The notes beneath the pieces are model-generated. The model did not search any database. It saw only the letters and a list, made by a program, of their open reading frames with translations, and had not been told where the DNA came from. This document shows, one piece after another, positions 16,090 to 24,598 of a stretch of DNA of 64,000 bases. This DNA is from G963665975 sp963665975 (GTDB lineage: Bacteria > Bacteroidota > Rhodothermia > Rhodothermales > Bin80), in NCBI GenBank assembly GCA_963665975.1, contig OY762508.1, positions 372,001 through 436,000 on the forward strand, written 5' to 3'. A program made the position numbers and the translations under genes. The first letter of the stretch is position 1. Every line of letters begins with the position of its first letter.

Positions 16090-16255
16090 GGGTACCAACC
16101 GGTTGCCGCTCGGGGTGTGCAATTCCCTCCTGGAAGTACCCAATCCACCACAAGGCACCAATGTCGATCTCTCCGGTTGGGGCCCGGCTCGATAGCGCCT
16201 GCGTGGAGTTGTAGCCAGCAGCGAATAGTGCGACCAGAAACAGGTATTTGTTCAT
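16090..16255 (-). pseudogene. 5' fragment of a secreted protein gene, truncated
   Basis: From ATG 16255, 27 bases after the receptor stop and with AGGCG upstream, the minus strand encodes a signal peptide (MNKYLFLVALFAAGYNS) and TGEIDIGALWWIGYFQEG. After about 55 codons the frame runs into antisense of the E1 gene and ceases to look like protein. The best explanation is a gene that followed the receptor in its operon and lost its 3' part when the accessory cassette arrived. I do not recognise the family. Confidence 0.5.
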
Positions 16256-16282
16256 AGGCGCCTGGAACTCGACCAGGCCAGA

Positions 16283-19165
16283 CTACATGCGGAAGTTGCG
16301 CAGTCGGTACGACACGCTAAGAATCACATACCTACCCAACGTGTCAGTATGGTTGTCTTCGATGTAAATGTCCGTCACTGTGCGGCTGACGTTATTGTTC
16401 TGGTTAAGGATATCGGAAACAAGCAGTTTAGCCTCTAAGGAGCGGTCCTTGAGCAGCTTGTATCCAACGCCCACGTTTAGCAGCGTGCTGCTTTGATCAA
16501 ACGAATCACGGAGACCAGTGTACTGCAGGAGCTTGAGATTCGTGTCGAAGATCACCCGTGGCAGCGGCATCCAGTATACACGCGCGCCGACGTTGTGGAG
16601 CATGTAGTTGTTGTCCAGTTCCGGGTACAGGCTGTTGTTAACCAGTGAATGGGTGCCTCTATACGAAAGCGTGAAGTCCACCTCCGGGCTGATGTTGCTG
16701 CTCAACACGGCGCCCCCACTCAAGCCCCAAACCGTGGCGATGCTATTCAGCCCGTCAATGATGCCCGGCGTCTGCGCATAGTTAAAGCCCCCGTTTACGT
16801 TGAAGCTGGTCTTCCAAATTGGAATGCCGAGTGTTATAAAGGAGCGCGCAGTCCACTGGTTGCCCAGGTTTTCCGGCTGCGTAAACTGTGCACCTTCCAA
16901 TAGTACGACGTTAGGGCGGAGCACGGTGTCTGCCTGGGCAAAAAACGACGCATTCCCAATGTAGTCGTTGGTCTTGGCGACACTGACCATACCCATAAAC
17001 GTGCGCGTGCCCTGTGCATAGTTATAGCGGGCGACCAGTGAATGTGAATAGCTGGGCTTCAGATGCGGGTTGCCGCTTGAGAGCTGCAAGGGATTGGTGT
17101 TATCAACGACCTCCTGGAGCTGATTGATAGAGGGCGTATTGGTGTTGGTGCGATAGAACAGGCGCAGACTGTTGGTGCGGGAAAAGCGGTAGTTTGCCAT
17201 AGCATAAGGCAAGAGACTCAGGAATGACCGGTCAATCTCGAGTGCATGGGGAAAGGTTGACGTGCCCTGCAGGTGCTCTTCCTGGATTTGGAACCCCGCT
17301 GTGCCAAATAGCCTGGTGCCTCGGCTGCGGATGCTGACGCCGCCGCTTTGGCGTATGACGTCATTGTCAAACACACTGGAAAATGCCGTGTCCAGCACCG
17401 AATAGGTCTGTGCTACCGGATCCAGTGCGTTGGCGCGACGATCCGATGTGCTGCGCGAAAGTGACGGACGATAGCTGAATTCAAGCTGTCCAGCCGAGCC
17501 AAGGGGCTCGGTGTAGGACAGGACCATGGAAAGCGAGCTTCCATCCTGTTCGGATTCAATGCGCTGATCATACGCCAGAGTCGAGTCGGGTACCAGGCCG
17601 CGGCCGGCAAAAAAATCGCTCGAAGAAAGCTGGTCCGTGTCTCCTTTGCGGTCGTTGAGCCCAATGCCTACGTTGGCGGAAATCGTCCGGCCCTGCTTCG
17701 CAAAACGATGCCGATACAGGATGTTGGCGCTGGATGTGTAGCCTGCGTTGCTGCTGGTGTAGTCATTCGAGGTCCGACTGAGCAGTCTGCTGTCGGGCAT
17801 GCTGTTGACACCGTCCAGAACACTGGATGACGAGTTGTTCTGAAGGCTGACCCGCGGCGTGAAGATGATCGAATTTTTCTCGTCTATGGTATACGTTATC
17901 CGCATGTTGAACCGATGATTCTGGTTGCCGCTTTCCGCAATATTCGACTCGTTATAGCGCTGCGACTGTGCGTCTGCCAGAACGTATTCGCGATCCAGGA
18001 GCACATCAGAGGCGTTGTCGCTACCGTTGAAGAAGTAGCTCGACGATACTTTGATTCGATCGCCCCACTGATCCGAGTAGTTGAGACCGAGCGCATTGGT
18101 GGTGCTGATACCCGGCTGCTGCCCGATCAGAAAGTTTGCCGGGTTCGAGTTCATCCGTCCGAATCCACCGCCACGACCACCAATCTTGTCCGCGTCGCGC
18201 CCCCCGCGTCGGCCATTGCCGCCCCGTCCTATACGCCTACCTCCCCCGCCACGCCTGCCGCTGGCGGTGCCGAGCACGCCGAGCAAGTCCTCTGAAGAAA
18301 AATTCTGCTGGTTTACGTTGTTACCGAGACCGATAAATGACACCCGCCTTTCGTCGTCAAATACGTTGACGCTGCCGCCCCCGATGTAGCGCGACTCAGT
18401 TCCGAAGCCTCCGTGAAGCTTGCCAAACTGGCCAACCTGCATGCCGGGCCGGGTGACAATGTTGATGGTCTTTTCGGTGTTACCGTCGTTGAAACCGGTG
18501 AACTGCGCCTGATCGCTAAGGCGGTCATATACCTCGATTTCTTTAACAACTTCCGCAGGCATGTTGCGCAAAGCCAGGGTTGGATCCTGGCCAAAGAACT
18601 CGCGTCCATCCAGGAGCACGCGACGCACCGCTTCGCCCTGTGCCTGCACTTCACCGTTTTCCACGGTGATACCGGGCATTTTCCGAACCAGCGCTTCTGC
18701 GTCGGCGTCCGGGTTGACCTTATAAGCATCGGCATTGAACACTGTCGTGTCTCCCCGCATCACCACGCGTTCCTGGTCGCCAAGCACCAGGATCTCATCC
18801 GACTCTACCGGCGCCTCCTCCATCACGATGATGTCAAGGTCTCGATCACGACCAGTGATCCGGACGATTCTTTCGACGGTGGTGTAGCCTATAAAGGAGA
18901 GCTTCAGCCGATAGGCACCCGGTGTACTGACCTGGATGCGGAAGATGCCGACTTCATCGGTGGCGCTTCCGAATTGCGGCGTGGAGTTCTCTCTACGTAG
19001 CAGGACGACATTAACGCCCGTTAGGGCCGTGCTGTCGGTGGCGGACACTACTGTACCAGACAGTACAGCCGCGCCACGATCCTGGCCGTGCGCTTGCAGG
19101 GCTACAAGGCAGGCAATAGTGGCGAGCGCGGATTTAACTGCGTAATGCGCTGGATTGGTCAGCAT
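16283..19165 (-). CDS. TonB-dependent receptor, outer-membrane beta-barrel family
   Basis: 960 aa from ATG 19165 (MLTNPAHYAV). The signal peptide ends near QAHGQ. A carboxypeptidase-regulatory-like domain (GTVVSATDSTALTGVNVVLL, FIGYTTVERIV) covers about residues 30-130. A plug-like part follows (VRKMPGITVENGEVQAQGEA, VLLDGREFFGQDP), then a C-terminal barrel ending in YRLRNFRM with terminal aromatic strands, as in the outer membrane protein beta-barrel family (OMP_b-brl_3). A Gly/Arg-rich low-complexity segment (near 18150-18270) sits between plug and barrel, which is frequent in this family. The ligand is unknown. It lies ten bases downstream of the Spy-like gene. Confidence 0.85.
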   Translation of the reverse strand: MLTNPAHYAVKSALATIACLVALQAHGQDRGAAVLSGTVVSATDSTALTGVNVVLLRRENSTPQFGSATDEVGIFRIQVSTPGAYRLKLSFIGYTTVERIVRITGRDRDLDIIVMEEAPVESDEILVLGDQERVVMRGDTTVFNADAYKVNPDADAEALVRKMPGITVENGEVQAQGEAVRRVLLDGREFFGQDPTLALRNMPAEVVKEIEVYDRLSDQAQFTGFNDGNTEKTINIVTRPGMQVGQFGKLHGGFGTESRYIGGGSVNVFDDERRVSFIGLGNNVNQQNFSSEDLLGVLGTASGRRGGGGRRIGRGGNGRRGGRDADKIGGRGGGFGRMNSNPANFLIGQQPGISTTNALGLNYSDQWGDRIKVSSSYFFNGSDNASDVLLDREYVLADAQSQRYNESNIAESGNQNHRFNMRITYTIDEKNSIIFTPRVSLQNNSSSSVLDGVNSMPDSRLLSRTSNDYTSSNAGYTSSANILYRHRFAKQGRTISANVGIGLNDRKGDTDQLSSSDFFAGRGLVPDSTLAYDQRIESEQDGSSLSMVLSYTEPLGSAGQLEFSYRPSLSRSTSDRRANALDPVAQTYSVLDTAFSSVFDNDVIRQSGGVSIRSRGTRLFGTAGFQIQEEHLQGTSTFPHALEIDRSFLSLLPYAMANYRFSRTNSLRLFYRTNTNTPSINQLQEVVDNTNPLQLSSGNPHLKPSYSHSLVARYNYAQGTRTFMGMVSVAKTNDYIGNASFFAQADTVLRPNVVLLEGAQFTQPENLGNQWTARSFITLGIPIWKTSFNVNGGFNYAQTPGIIDGLNSIATVWGLSGGAVLSSNISPEVDFTLSYRGTHSLVNNSLYPELDNNYMLHNVGARVYWMPLPRVIFDTNLKLLQYTGLRDSFDQSSTLLNVGVGYKLLKDRSLEAKLLVSDILNQNNNVSRTVTDIYIEDNHTDTLGRYVILSVSYRLRNFRM

Positions 19166-19175
19166 TGGAGCCTCT

Positions 19176-20378
19176 CTATCGCATTCGCTGGCCGTGCCAC
19201 TGGCGCACACGGTCGCGGCGGCCTGCGCCGCGATCCAGCCTCTTCATTTGTTCTGGCGTGAGGATTTCCGCCAGAGCGGACCGTAGCGCTTCCCGTTGCA
19301 CGCGAGCATGCTCCATTCGTGCCTCCGGCGTCGGATTCGGGTTGACTCCCGCCCATTCCTCAGCCGCTCTTCGATGCGTAGCCAGTGCCTCCTTCACCCT
19401 GGCCTCTTGGTCTTCGGACAGTCCGAGCAGTGACGGACGTCGCCCGATTCTGTCTGTGCGCCGCATCATGAGGAGTTGCTGCTCTGCCGTTAGAACAGAA
19501 TTCATCGCTTCGACGAGCCTTTCGCGCTGGGCTACGCCGAATGCGCGTTTGTCTGCATCCGTAGCATCGGGGTTCTCTTCCGCGAAGGTTCGGTGCGCTT
19601 CATGGATCTCTCTGCGGACTTCGTCCAGGGCCTCCCGCTGCTCAGCGCTCAGCCTTACGGGATGGTCGGACCGCCCGTCGCGGCGGTCACCTCTGCGCCC
19701 CATCCGCTCGGCACGAGCCGTACGCCGAGCGCGCTCAATGCCGCGGCGCGGATACCACGCGCGCCTGCGCTTGTGATCAATCCGGCTACTTTTGGCCCCC
19801 ATACGTTCGCGCACCGTGCCCATACGTCCGCGTATCTTGTCCATCTGCTCCGACGTCAGGATATCGCGAAGAGTGTCCCGAAGAGCAAGTTGGAGTTTCC
19901 GGCTGGCCGCTGCGCGGCTGTAGACCATCTTCTCGAGCCTGGTCTGTTGCTCCGCGGACAAATCGAGTGAACGGGTCTGGAAGCGTAATGGTGCTACCAG
20001 ACCCTGTTCAGCCATACGACGTGGTGTTCTTGCTATACGGTCACGGTGCGTGCGCGCTGCCGCACGGCCACGCCGCTGCCGAGAGCGAATGGCCATTGCG
20101 CCACTCCGTTGTTTCAACTCTTGGCGCTGCTCCGGAGTCAGCAAGGAAGCGACGGCCTCTCGCAAGGCTGCCGGGTCGTCGGAACCTTTGAAGCTGGCCA
20201 GCAACTCCTTGATTTTGGCCGCCTGCTCTTCGGACAGGTCCAGTTGCTCTGCCATTGCATCCAGGCGGCGCATGATGCCTTCTTCAGTGCCCCCAGTACG
20301 GGGAGCAGGATCTTGCGCGCTCGCTGGCATCAGCATAAAGACGGATCCCAACAATACGAGTAGAATGGCTTTTTTCAT
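19176..20378 (-). CDS. Spy/CpxP-like periplasmic protein with repeated LTxxQ motifs
   Basis: 400 aa with signal peptide (MKKAILLVLLGSVFMLMPASA). It carries eight L(S/T)xEQ-type motifs, in order LSEEQAAKI, LTPEQRQEL, LSAEQQTRL, LTSEQMDKI, LSAEQREAL, LTAEQQLLM, LSEDQEARV and LTPEQMKRL, forming four pairs. Typical Spy/CpxP proteins (about 160 aa) have one pair. It is very Arg-rich, with linkers of basic residues. It may act as a periplasmic chaperone or envelope-stress sensor; the adjacent receptor gene suggests a joint envelope role. The ATG at 20378 is clear. Confidence 0.75.
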   Translation of the reverse strand: MKKAILLVLLGSVFMLMPASAQDPAPRTGGTEEGIMRRLDAMAEQLDLSEEQAAKIKELLASFKGSDDPAALREAVASLLTPEQRQELKQRSGAMAIRSRQRRGRAAARTHRDRIARTPRRMAEQGLVAPLRFQTRSLDLSAEQQTRLEKMVYSRAAASRKLQLALRDTLRDILTSEQMDKIRGRMGTVRERMGAKSSRIDHKRRRAWYPRRGIERARRTARAERMGRRGDRRDGRSDHPVRLSAEQREALDEVRREIHEAHRTFAEENPDATDADKRAFGVAQRERLVEAMNSVLTAEQQLLMMRRTDRIGRRPSLLGLSEDQEARVKEALATHRRAAEEWAGVNPNPTPEARMEHARVQREALRSALAEILTPEQMKRLDRGAGRRDRVRQWHGQRMR

Positions 20379-20619
20379 CGTGGTGATAGTCTGATTGCCG
20401 TACAGTACCAGGCACGGGGCCTGATTGTGCTATTTTGACGCTTCTGTTGCGCGATTCATTCCCTCTAGGCCAGAGTACGTGCTCTGAGACAGACCCGACA
20501 AACGATCAGAGTGGGGCTGGCATGCAACGTGGACTGGACAACAAGAACAGTAACATCTGCAAGTCATTCAACTCCAGGTTGCCATTTCTAACGGCGCCCC
20601 AAACCAAACTCCGATCTCC

Positions 20620-21168
20620 TTGATTACATGTACTTCGGCCCGGGAACGGTGCCTCTGGATCTGCACGCTCGTCGTGGTATTGGCAATCTTTTCCACTCTC
20701 GGCCTGGCAAGCACCCTGGCGGCAACTCTGGGCGACAGAGGATTCGGTGTCAGCCTGTTCCTCGCTGGCTGCTTTCTTGTCCTTGTGAGTATCGTTGTCC
20801 ACGGCTTGAAACCGGTACGTAGCGCAACCGAGATTGGAGTCGCATTGGGGATCATGGCCGCATACCTCCTGGTGTTCGTGCGGATGTCGATCCCGACGGA
20901 GCGCTCACACCTCATCGAATACGGTGTGGTGGCTTTGTTCATGTACGAAGCCTTGAAGGAGCGCGCTCGCCACGGCCATCGTATTCCCTTTGTAGGCCTG
21001 CTGACCATACTGGCGACGGGGCTTATCGGAGTGGTCGACGAATGCGTCCAGTTGTTTCTGCCAGGCCGCATGTTTGACTACCGTGACATGCTTTTCAACG
21101 TCCTGGCAGGTACAATGGCAGTGGTCGCCTGCACAGCACTTCGCTGGGCCGGAAGACGAAGGAAGTAG
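20620..21168 (+). CDS. VanZ-like family membrane protein
   Basis: About 182 aa with four to five predicted transmembrane segments: VVLAIFSTLGLASTL, GVSLFLAGCFLVLVSIVV, GIMAAYLLVFVRM and FVGLLTILATGLIGVV. VDECVQLFLPGRMFDYRDM, followed by NVLAGTMAVV, is the hallmark of VanZ-like proteins. Start codon is unclear: TTG 20620 is the first usable codon in the frame. The function of chromosomal VanZ relatives is not established. It stands alone. Confidence 0.8.
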   Translation: MITCTSARERCLWICTLVVVLAIFSTLGLASTLAATLGDRGFGVSLFLAGCFLVLVSIVVHGLKPVRSATEIGVALGIMAAYLLVFVRMSIPTERSHLIEYGVVALFMYEALKERARHGHRIPFVGLLTILATGLIGVVDECVQLFLPGRMFDYRDMLFNVLAGTMAVVACTALRWAGRRRK

Positions 21169-21562
21169 AAGTACGCATGCGAAAGACAACGCACCACCTG
21201 GAATGACCCTTTCCAGCATGGTTTGCCGTGAGATTCCTACTCTGGGATCCGAAGATGCGTATTAATTCTTCCGGTGACGAATTGCCGAATTCCGATCTTG
21301 CCGTCTGACCAAGCCTGCCGCGATGACGTTGTTCAATTTCTCGGTCACTAATCAGATTCAATGAACACGACACTTCCGCCACACCTTTCCGGATAGCACA
21401 TCAGTAGGGGAACGAGTTGCCTAGAGACGTGCTATCCTGTACTTACGCAGGTTAGAGTTTGGCCGTTGCCTTTCAGTCTCCGAGGAATCGGCAACCACAC
21501 ACGCCTCTGACGCCACGAACACGCAAGGGCACCCTGCTTGATAAGCAGGGCCGTTCAACGGT
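21169..21562. other. 394-bp intergenic region; hairpin near 3' side
   Basis: I see no convincing gene here. The only structured element is a perfect 8-bp hairpin, CCCTGCTT-GAT-AAGCAGGG, at 21532-21550, just beyond the stop of the DUF4293 gene on the minus strand. It has no T-run, so terminator function is uncertain. Confidence 0.4.
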
Positions 21563-21991
21563 TCAACGCAATCGATCCATCGATCGTATGAGTTCTATGT
21601 CCCTGGTCACCGCGCGCCGTGCAAGCAGACAGCAAACGTAGGCCACAAGCGGCATACTTATGCCAATCAGTCTACCAACGTCCACCCCGACCGTGGTACG
21701 CACGTACAGCGCATCGGACGCGTATAGCCCTCCATATAAGACTACCATCAGAGTGAGCAGGGTAAGCTGCGCCACAATGATTGCCCTGCGCTGCCGGATC
21801 CGGTCCTTGAACAACAGTATCGATGCAATCACCATCACCGCCGCTAGGCCTGTGACTACGAATATCGCCGGACGGACGAATGTACCGACGGTCGCATCTG
21901 CCGCCCCTGCATGCATGATGCCGTTAAACACGAGCACCACCAGTGCAGCGACTGCCAGAGTGAGATACACAGTTTGGATACGGCGGATCAT
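21563..21991 (-). CDS. DUF4293 family membrane protein
   Basis: 142 aa with four transmembrane segments: VYLTLAVAALVVLVFNGIMH, AIFVVTGLAAVMVIASILLF, VAQLTLLTLMVVLYGGLYA and LIGISMPLVAYVCCLLA. The start MIRRIQTVYL is characteristic of DUF4293, a Bacteroidota family of unknown function. The C-terminus is short and basic. It lies 63 bases downstream of the isocitrate dehydrogenase gene on the same strand, perhaps as part of that transcript. Confidence 0.8.
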   Translation of the reverse strand: MIRRIQTVYLTLAVAALVVLVFNGIMHAGAADATVGTFVRPAIFVVTGLAAVMVIASILLFKDRIRQRRAIIVAQLTLLTLMVVLYGGLYASDALYVRTTVGVDVGRLIGISMPLVAYVCCLLARRAVTRDIELIRSMDRLR

Positions 21992-22054
21992 GGGGTGCTT
22001 GCCAGGTAATGGGGATCATGAATTGGTGTGTGCGTCCCGGGTAACAGCCTCGAC

Positions 22055-23074
22055 TCAATGCATCGCTGCCCCTATACGGTCCGCAAGACCGTGGGCAAAT
22101 TCCATGGTGGAGCACGTCCCACCAACATCCTGCGTCAAATATTGGCCTTCCGCATATGCACCGACGATGGCCGCGTCCACGGCTGCAGCCGCTTCGTCTT
22201 CACCGAGATGAGACAACATCATCACCGCTGAACGGATCAGCGCCGTTGGATTCGCGATCCCCCTTCCGGCAATGTCCGGTGCACTGCCGTGCACGGCCTC
22301 GAATACGGCCACGTCATCTCCGATATTAGCGCCTGGCACGGTCCCAAGTCCCCCGACCAGGCCAGCGCAAAGGTCGCTCAGAATGTCGCCGAACAGGTTC
22401 GTGGTTACAATGCAGTCATACCGCTCCGGGGCCAGAACGAGTTGCATCGCCATGTTGTCAATAATGCGGTCGCTGAATTCGATGTCCGGGTAGTCAGCTG
22501 CAAGGTTCCTGCCCTCCTCCAGAAACATGCCCGTGCTGAGCTTCAGAATGTTTGCCTTGTGCACCAGGGTGACCATCCGGCGACCGCGCGACCGCGCATA
22601 TTCGAACGCGAAGCGTATGATGCGCCGCGAGCCGCGCCGCGTGATGCGCGCAATGGAGTCGGCGATCTCCAGCCGGGCGTCATAGTTCTCGATTCCCGAG
22701 TACAGGCCTTCCGTGTTTTCACGGAAGATCACGAGATCCACGTCGCTGAAAGGAGTCGTAATCCCCGGAAGCGTACGGCACGGTCGCAGATTTGCAAACA
22801 GATCCAGCGCCTGGCGCAACTGCACGTTGACGCTCCTAAAGCCCTTGCCGACCGGCGTCGTAACCGGACCCTTCAGCGCAACGCCATTGCGTCGGATAGA
22901 TTCAATGACGGGCTCAGGAAGAGGTGTGCCATGCTCCGCCAGGGCTGCAGCACCCACCGCATCGTGGCGCTCCCACCGGATCTTCACGCCCGTCGCCTCC
23001 AGTACAACCAATGCCGCAGCCGAGACCTCCGGTCCGATGCCATCACCAGGAATTAGTGTAACGAAATGAGCCAT
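22055..23074 (-). CDS. NAD-type isocitrate dehydrogenase (IDH3-like)
   Basis: Beta-decarboxylating dehydrogenase, 339 aa from ATG 23074 (MAHFVTLIPGDGIGPEV). NVQLRQALDLFANLRPC matches the substrate-binding segment of IDH3-type enzymes rather than LeuB. HKANILKLSTGMF, DIILSDL-like FGDILSDLCAGLVGG and FEAVHGSAPDIAG (metal and NAD site) follow. It oxidises isocitrate to 2-oxoglutarate in the TCA cycle. An upstream in-frame ATG (23107) adds eleven non-conserved residues and overlaps the terminator, so 23074 is preferred. Homoisocitrate dehydrogenase cannot be excluded by eye. Confidence 0.85.
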   Translation of the reverse strand: MAHFVTLIPGDGIGPEVSAAALVVLEATGVKIRWERHDAVGAAALAEHGTPLPEPVIESIRRNGVALKGPVTTPVGKGFRSVNVQLRQALDLFANLRPCRTLPGITTPFSDVDLVIFRENTEGLYSGIENYDARLEIADSIARITRRGSRRIIRFAFEYARSRGRRMVTLVHKANILKLSTGMFLEEGRNLAADYPDIEFSDRIIDNMAMQLVLAPERYDCIVTTNLFGDILSDLCAGLVGGLGTVPGANIGDDVAVFEAVHGSAPDIAGRGIANPTALIRSAVMMLSHLGEDEAAAAVDAAIVGAYAEGQYLTQDVGGTCSTMEFAHGLADRIGAAMH

Positions 23075-23106
23075 GAGTTCCGAGGTTGGCAACGCCCCAA
23101 AATACA

Positions 23107-23133
23107 AAAGCCCCGCTACTGCAGGGCTTTTTC
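23107..23133 (-). terminator. Rho-independent terminator of the ExbB/ExbD operon
   Basis: AAAGCCC and GGGCTTT pair across a short loop, with TTTTGTATTTT following on the minus strand. It lies directly after the last ExbD gene stop (23162) and may act in both directions. Confidence 0.7.
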
Positions 23134-23161
23134 ATGTAAACAACAAACGAGCCAGGACGAC

Positions 23162-23614
23162 CTACAGATTCGAAATGTCCCGTTTGGAGGAGTAATTAAT
23201 GCGGAGAGTCCCGCCCTTTCGCAACTCCTGCTGCACATCCGTGACGATTCCCATCTCTGACTCCTCATCCACGCGCAGCGACACGATTAGACGAGGTTCA
23301 ACGGTAAGCTTGCGGTACATGATGAGACGAATGTTTGTCATATCTTCAACCACGGCATCATCAATCTGAACCCGGGTCTCCCCAAACCGATTGCCCCTGA
23401 GTTTCTCCGGCCCCATCCAGACGTAAGACACATACCGCTTCTGCTCTATCTTCGTCAACGCCTCTGCCTGCGGTAGAATGGTGCGCACCTGCACCTCTTG
23501 CTCCCGCAGCACCGTCGTCACCATAAAGAAAATGAGCAGCATGAAGATGATATCAGGCAACGAAGCCGTGGAAATTTCTGGCTTTGCCTTGCTCTTCTTC
23601 GTGAAATGAGCCAT
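23162..23614 (-). CDS. ExbD/TolR-family transport protein
   Basis: 150 aa. A single N-terminal transmembrane helix (TASLPDIIFMLLIFFMVTT) contains the protonatable Asp21 characteristic of ExbD/TolR. The periplasmic part runs to RKGGTLRINYSSKRDISNL. With the ExbB homologue of the same operon it would form a proton-driven motor that energises TonB-dependent transport or Tol function. It is the last gene before the terminator and the second ExbD of the operon. The start MAHFTKKSKAKPEIST matches family N-termini. Confidence 0.85.
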   Translation of the reverse strand: MAHFTKKSKAKPEISTASLPDIIFMLLIFFMVTTVLREQEVQVRTILPQAEALTKIEQKRYVSYVWMGPEKLRGNRFGETRVQIDDAVVEDMTNIRLIMYRKLTVEPRLIVSLRVDEESEMGIVTDVQQELRKGGTLRINYSSKRDISNL

Positions 23615-23671
23615 GAGTCCTATCGCCGTCTTGAGGGTGATATGAAGTGTTCACTACGAAGACACCAAGCC

Positions 23672-24235
23672 CTACTCCCCACCGCCGGGATCAGGCTCGG
23701 CAAGGGATATCTGCGCCGGCCACTTGGAGCGAATCTCGTTCTCCTTCGAGTCTTCCAACGACGATCTGTATTCCTGATAGTTCAGAAATCCAAGCGATCG
23801 CGCTTCCGTGTCCCAAATCTCAAAATACGCCATCCATACCTCATCCATCGTCTGGATGTACATATTGTATGGCGTCTGCCGGTCCGTCTTGATCGAGACC
23901 ACCGCTTTCCTCGGAGTCTCAGAGTAGCGTTGGTCCACATCGTTATTGGTGACGTGGGTCCGTACCTCGCCACGGATCTGCGCTACGCTCGAAGGCAAGT
24001 CTTCAAGCAACACCTGTCCTTGCTCGTTGATCAGAATCTTCAAGAGATTCCGTTCCTTGACCGGTGGCGGATCAATCTCCTCGTCGAGCTCCGGCGGCAA
24101 GGTCATTCCGATGCCAGTGTCCACGTCAATCGTCGTGGTGACCAGAAAGAAAATCAGCAGCAGAAACGCGATGTCGGCCATTGAGGAGGTGGGTATTTCC
24201 GCCTCACGTCGCTGCTTCTTCTTAAGCATTCCCAT
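23672..24235 (-). CDS. ExbD/TolR-family transport protein
   Basis: 187 aa, longer than its neighbour. The anchor helix TSSMADIAFLLLIFFLVTTT carries Asp21. The periplasmic region includes IDPPPVKERNLLKILINEQG and a TDRQTPYNMYIQTMDEVW segment near residues 117-134, typical of Bacteroidota ExbD pairs. It belongs to the operon ExbB, small membrane protein, ExbD, ExbD, all on the minus strand. The basic start MGMLKKKQRREAEIP is standard for the family. Confidence 0.85.
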   Translation of the reverse strand: MGMLKKKQRREAEIPTSSMADIAFLLLIFFLVTTTIDVDTGIGMTLPPELDEEIDPPPVKERNLLKILINEQGQVLLEDLPSSVAQIRGEVRTHVTNNDVDQRYSETPRKAVVSIKTDRQTPYNMYIQTMDEVWMAYFEIWDTEARSLGFLNYQEYRSSLEDSKENEIRSKWPAQISLAEPDPGGGE

Positions 24236-24257
24236 TGCACACAGGGTTTAAGAAGGT

Positions 24258-24527
24258 TTATGAAAACAGGCCCTTGATGCCGGATGCGAATAAGGCAACG
24301 AGTGATGCCGCAAGCGTAATGGCGACCGTCACAATGCCCGCTTCAGCCCATGATGGCAAAACGAATCCGAGCACGACGAGCACCGCGAACGGCACACAGA
24401 CAAACGCCATGGTCAGCGGATTCACCTTGCCGAAGACCAAGCTGCGCACCCCAAAGAGCAGCATACCCAACAGGCCCAGGCCAATTAAGCCCAATACGAT
24501 GTAAATGGCAATAACTACTAAGTTCAT
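24258..24527 (-). CDS. Small two-helix membrane protein in the ExbB/ExbD operon
   Basis: 89 aa with two to three hydrophobic segments: VIAIYIVLGLIGLGLLGMLL, LTMAFVCVPFAVLVVLGFVL and IVTVAITLAASLVALFA. I do not recognise the family. Its position between ExbB and the two ExbD genes, with short spacers, suggests an accessory part of the motor complex. It has no charged conserved motif that would suggest enzymatic activity. Confidence 0.6.
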   Translation of the reverse strand: MNLVVIAIYIVLGLIGLGLLGMLLFGVRSLVFGKVNPLTMAFVCVPFAVLVVLGFVLPSWAEAGIVTVAITLAASLVALFASGIKGLFS

Positions 24528-24598
24528 GATCGTCTGTCGTATTTACACGGGTGGACGATTTCCGGGTAACTACCCGGACTGTCGTTTCTAAACCACTC

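Noticed and set aside
15737..16255. 172-codon minus-strand frame as a full gene
   Set aside because: Only the first about 55 codons look like protein; the rest is antisense to the well-supported E1 gene. Kept only as a truncated gene.
20045..20394. Plus-strand open frames opposite the Spy-like gene
   Set aside because: Antisense to a gene with a clear signal peptide and repeated motifs; Arg/Ala-rich bias explains the open frames.
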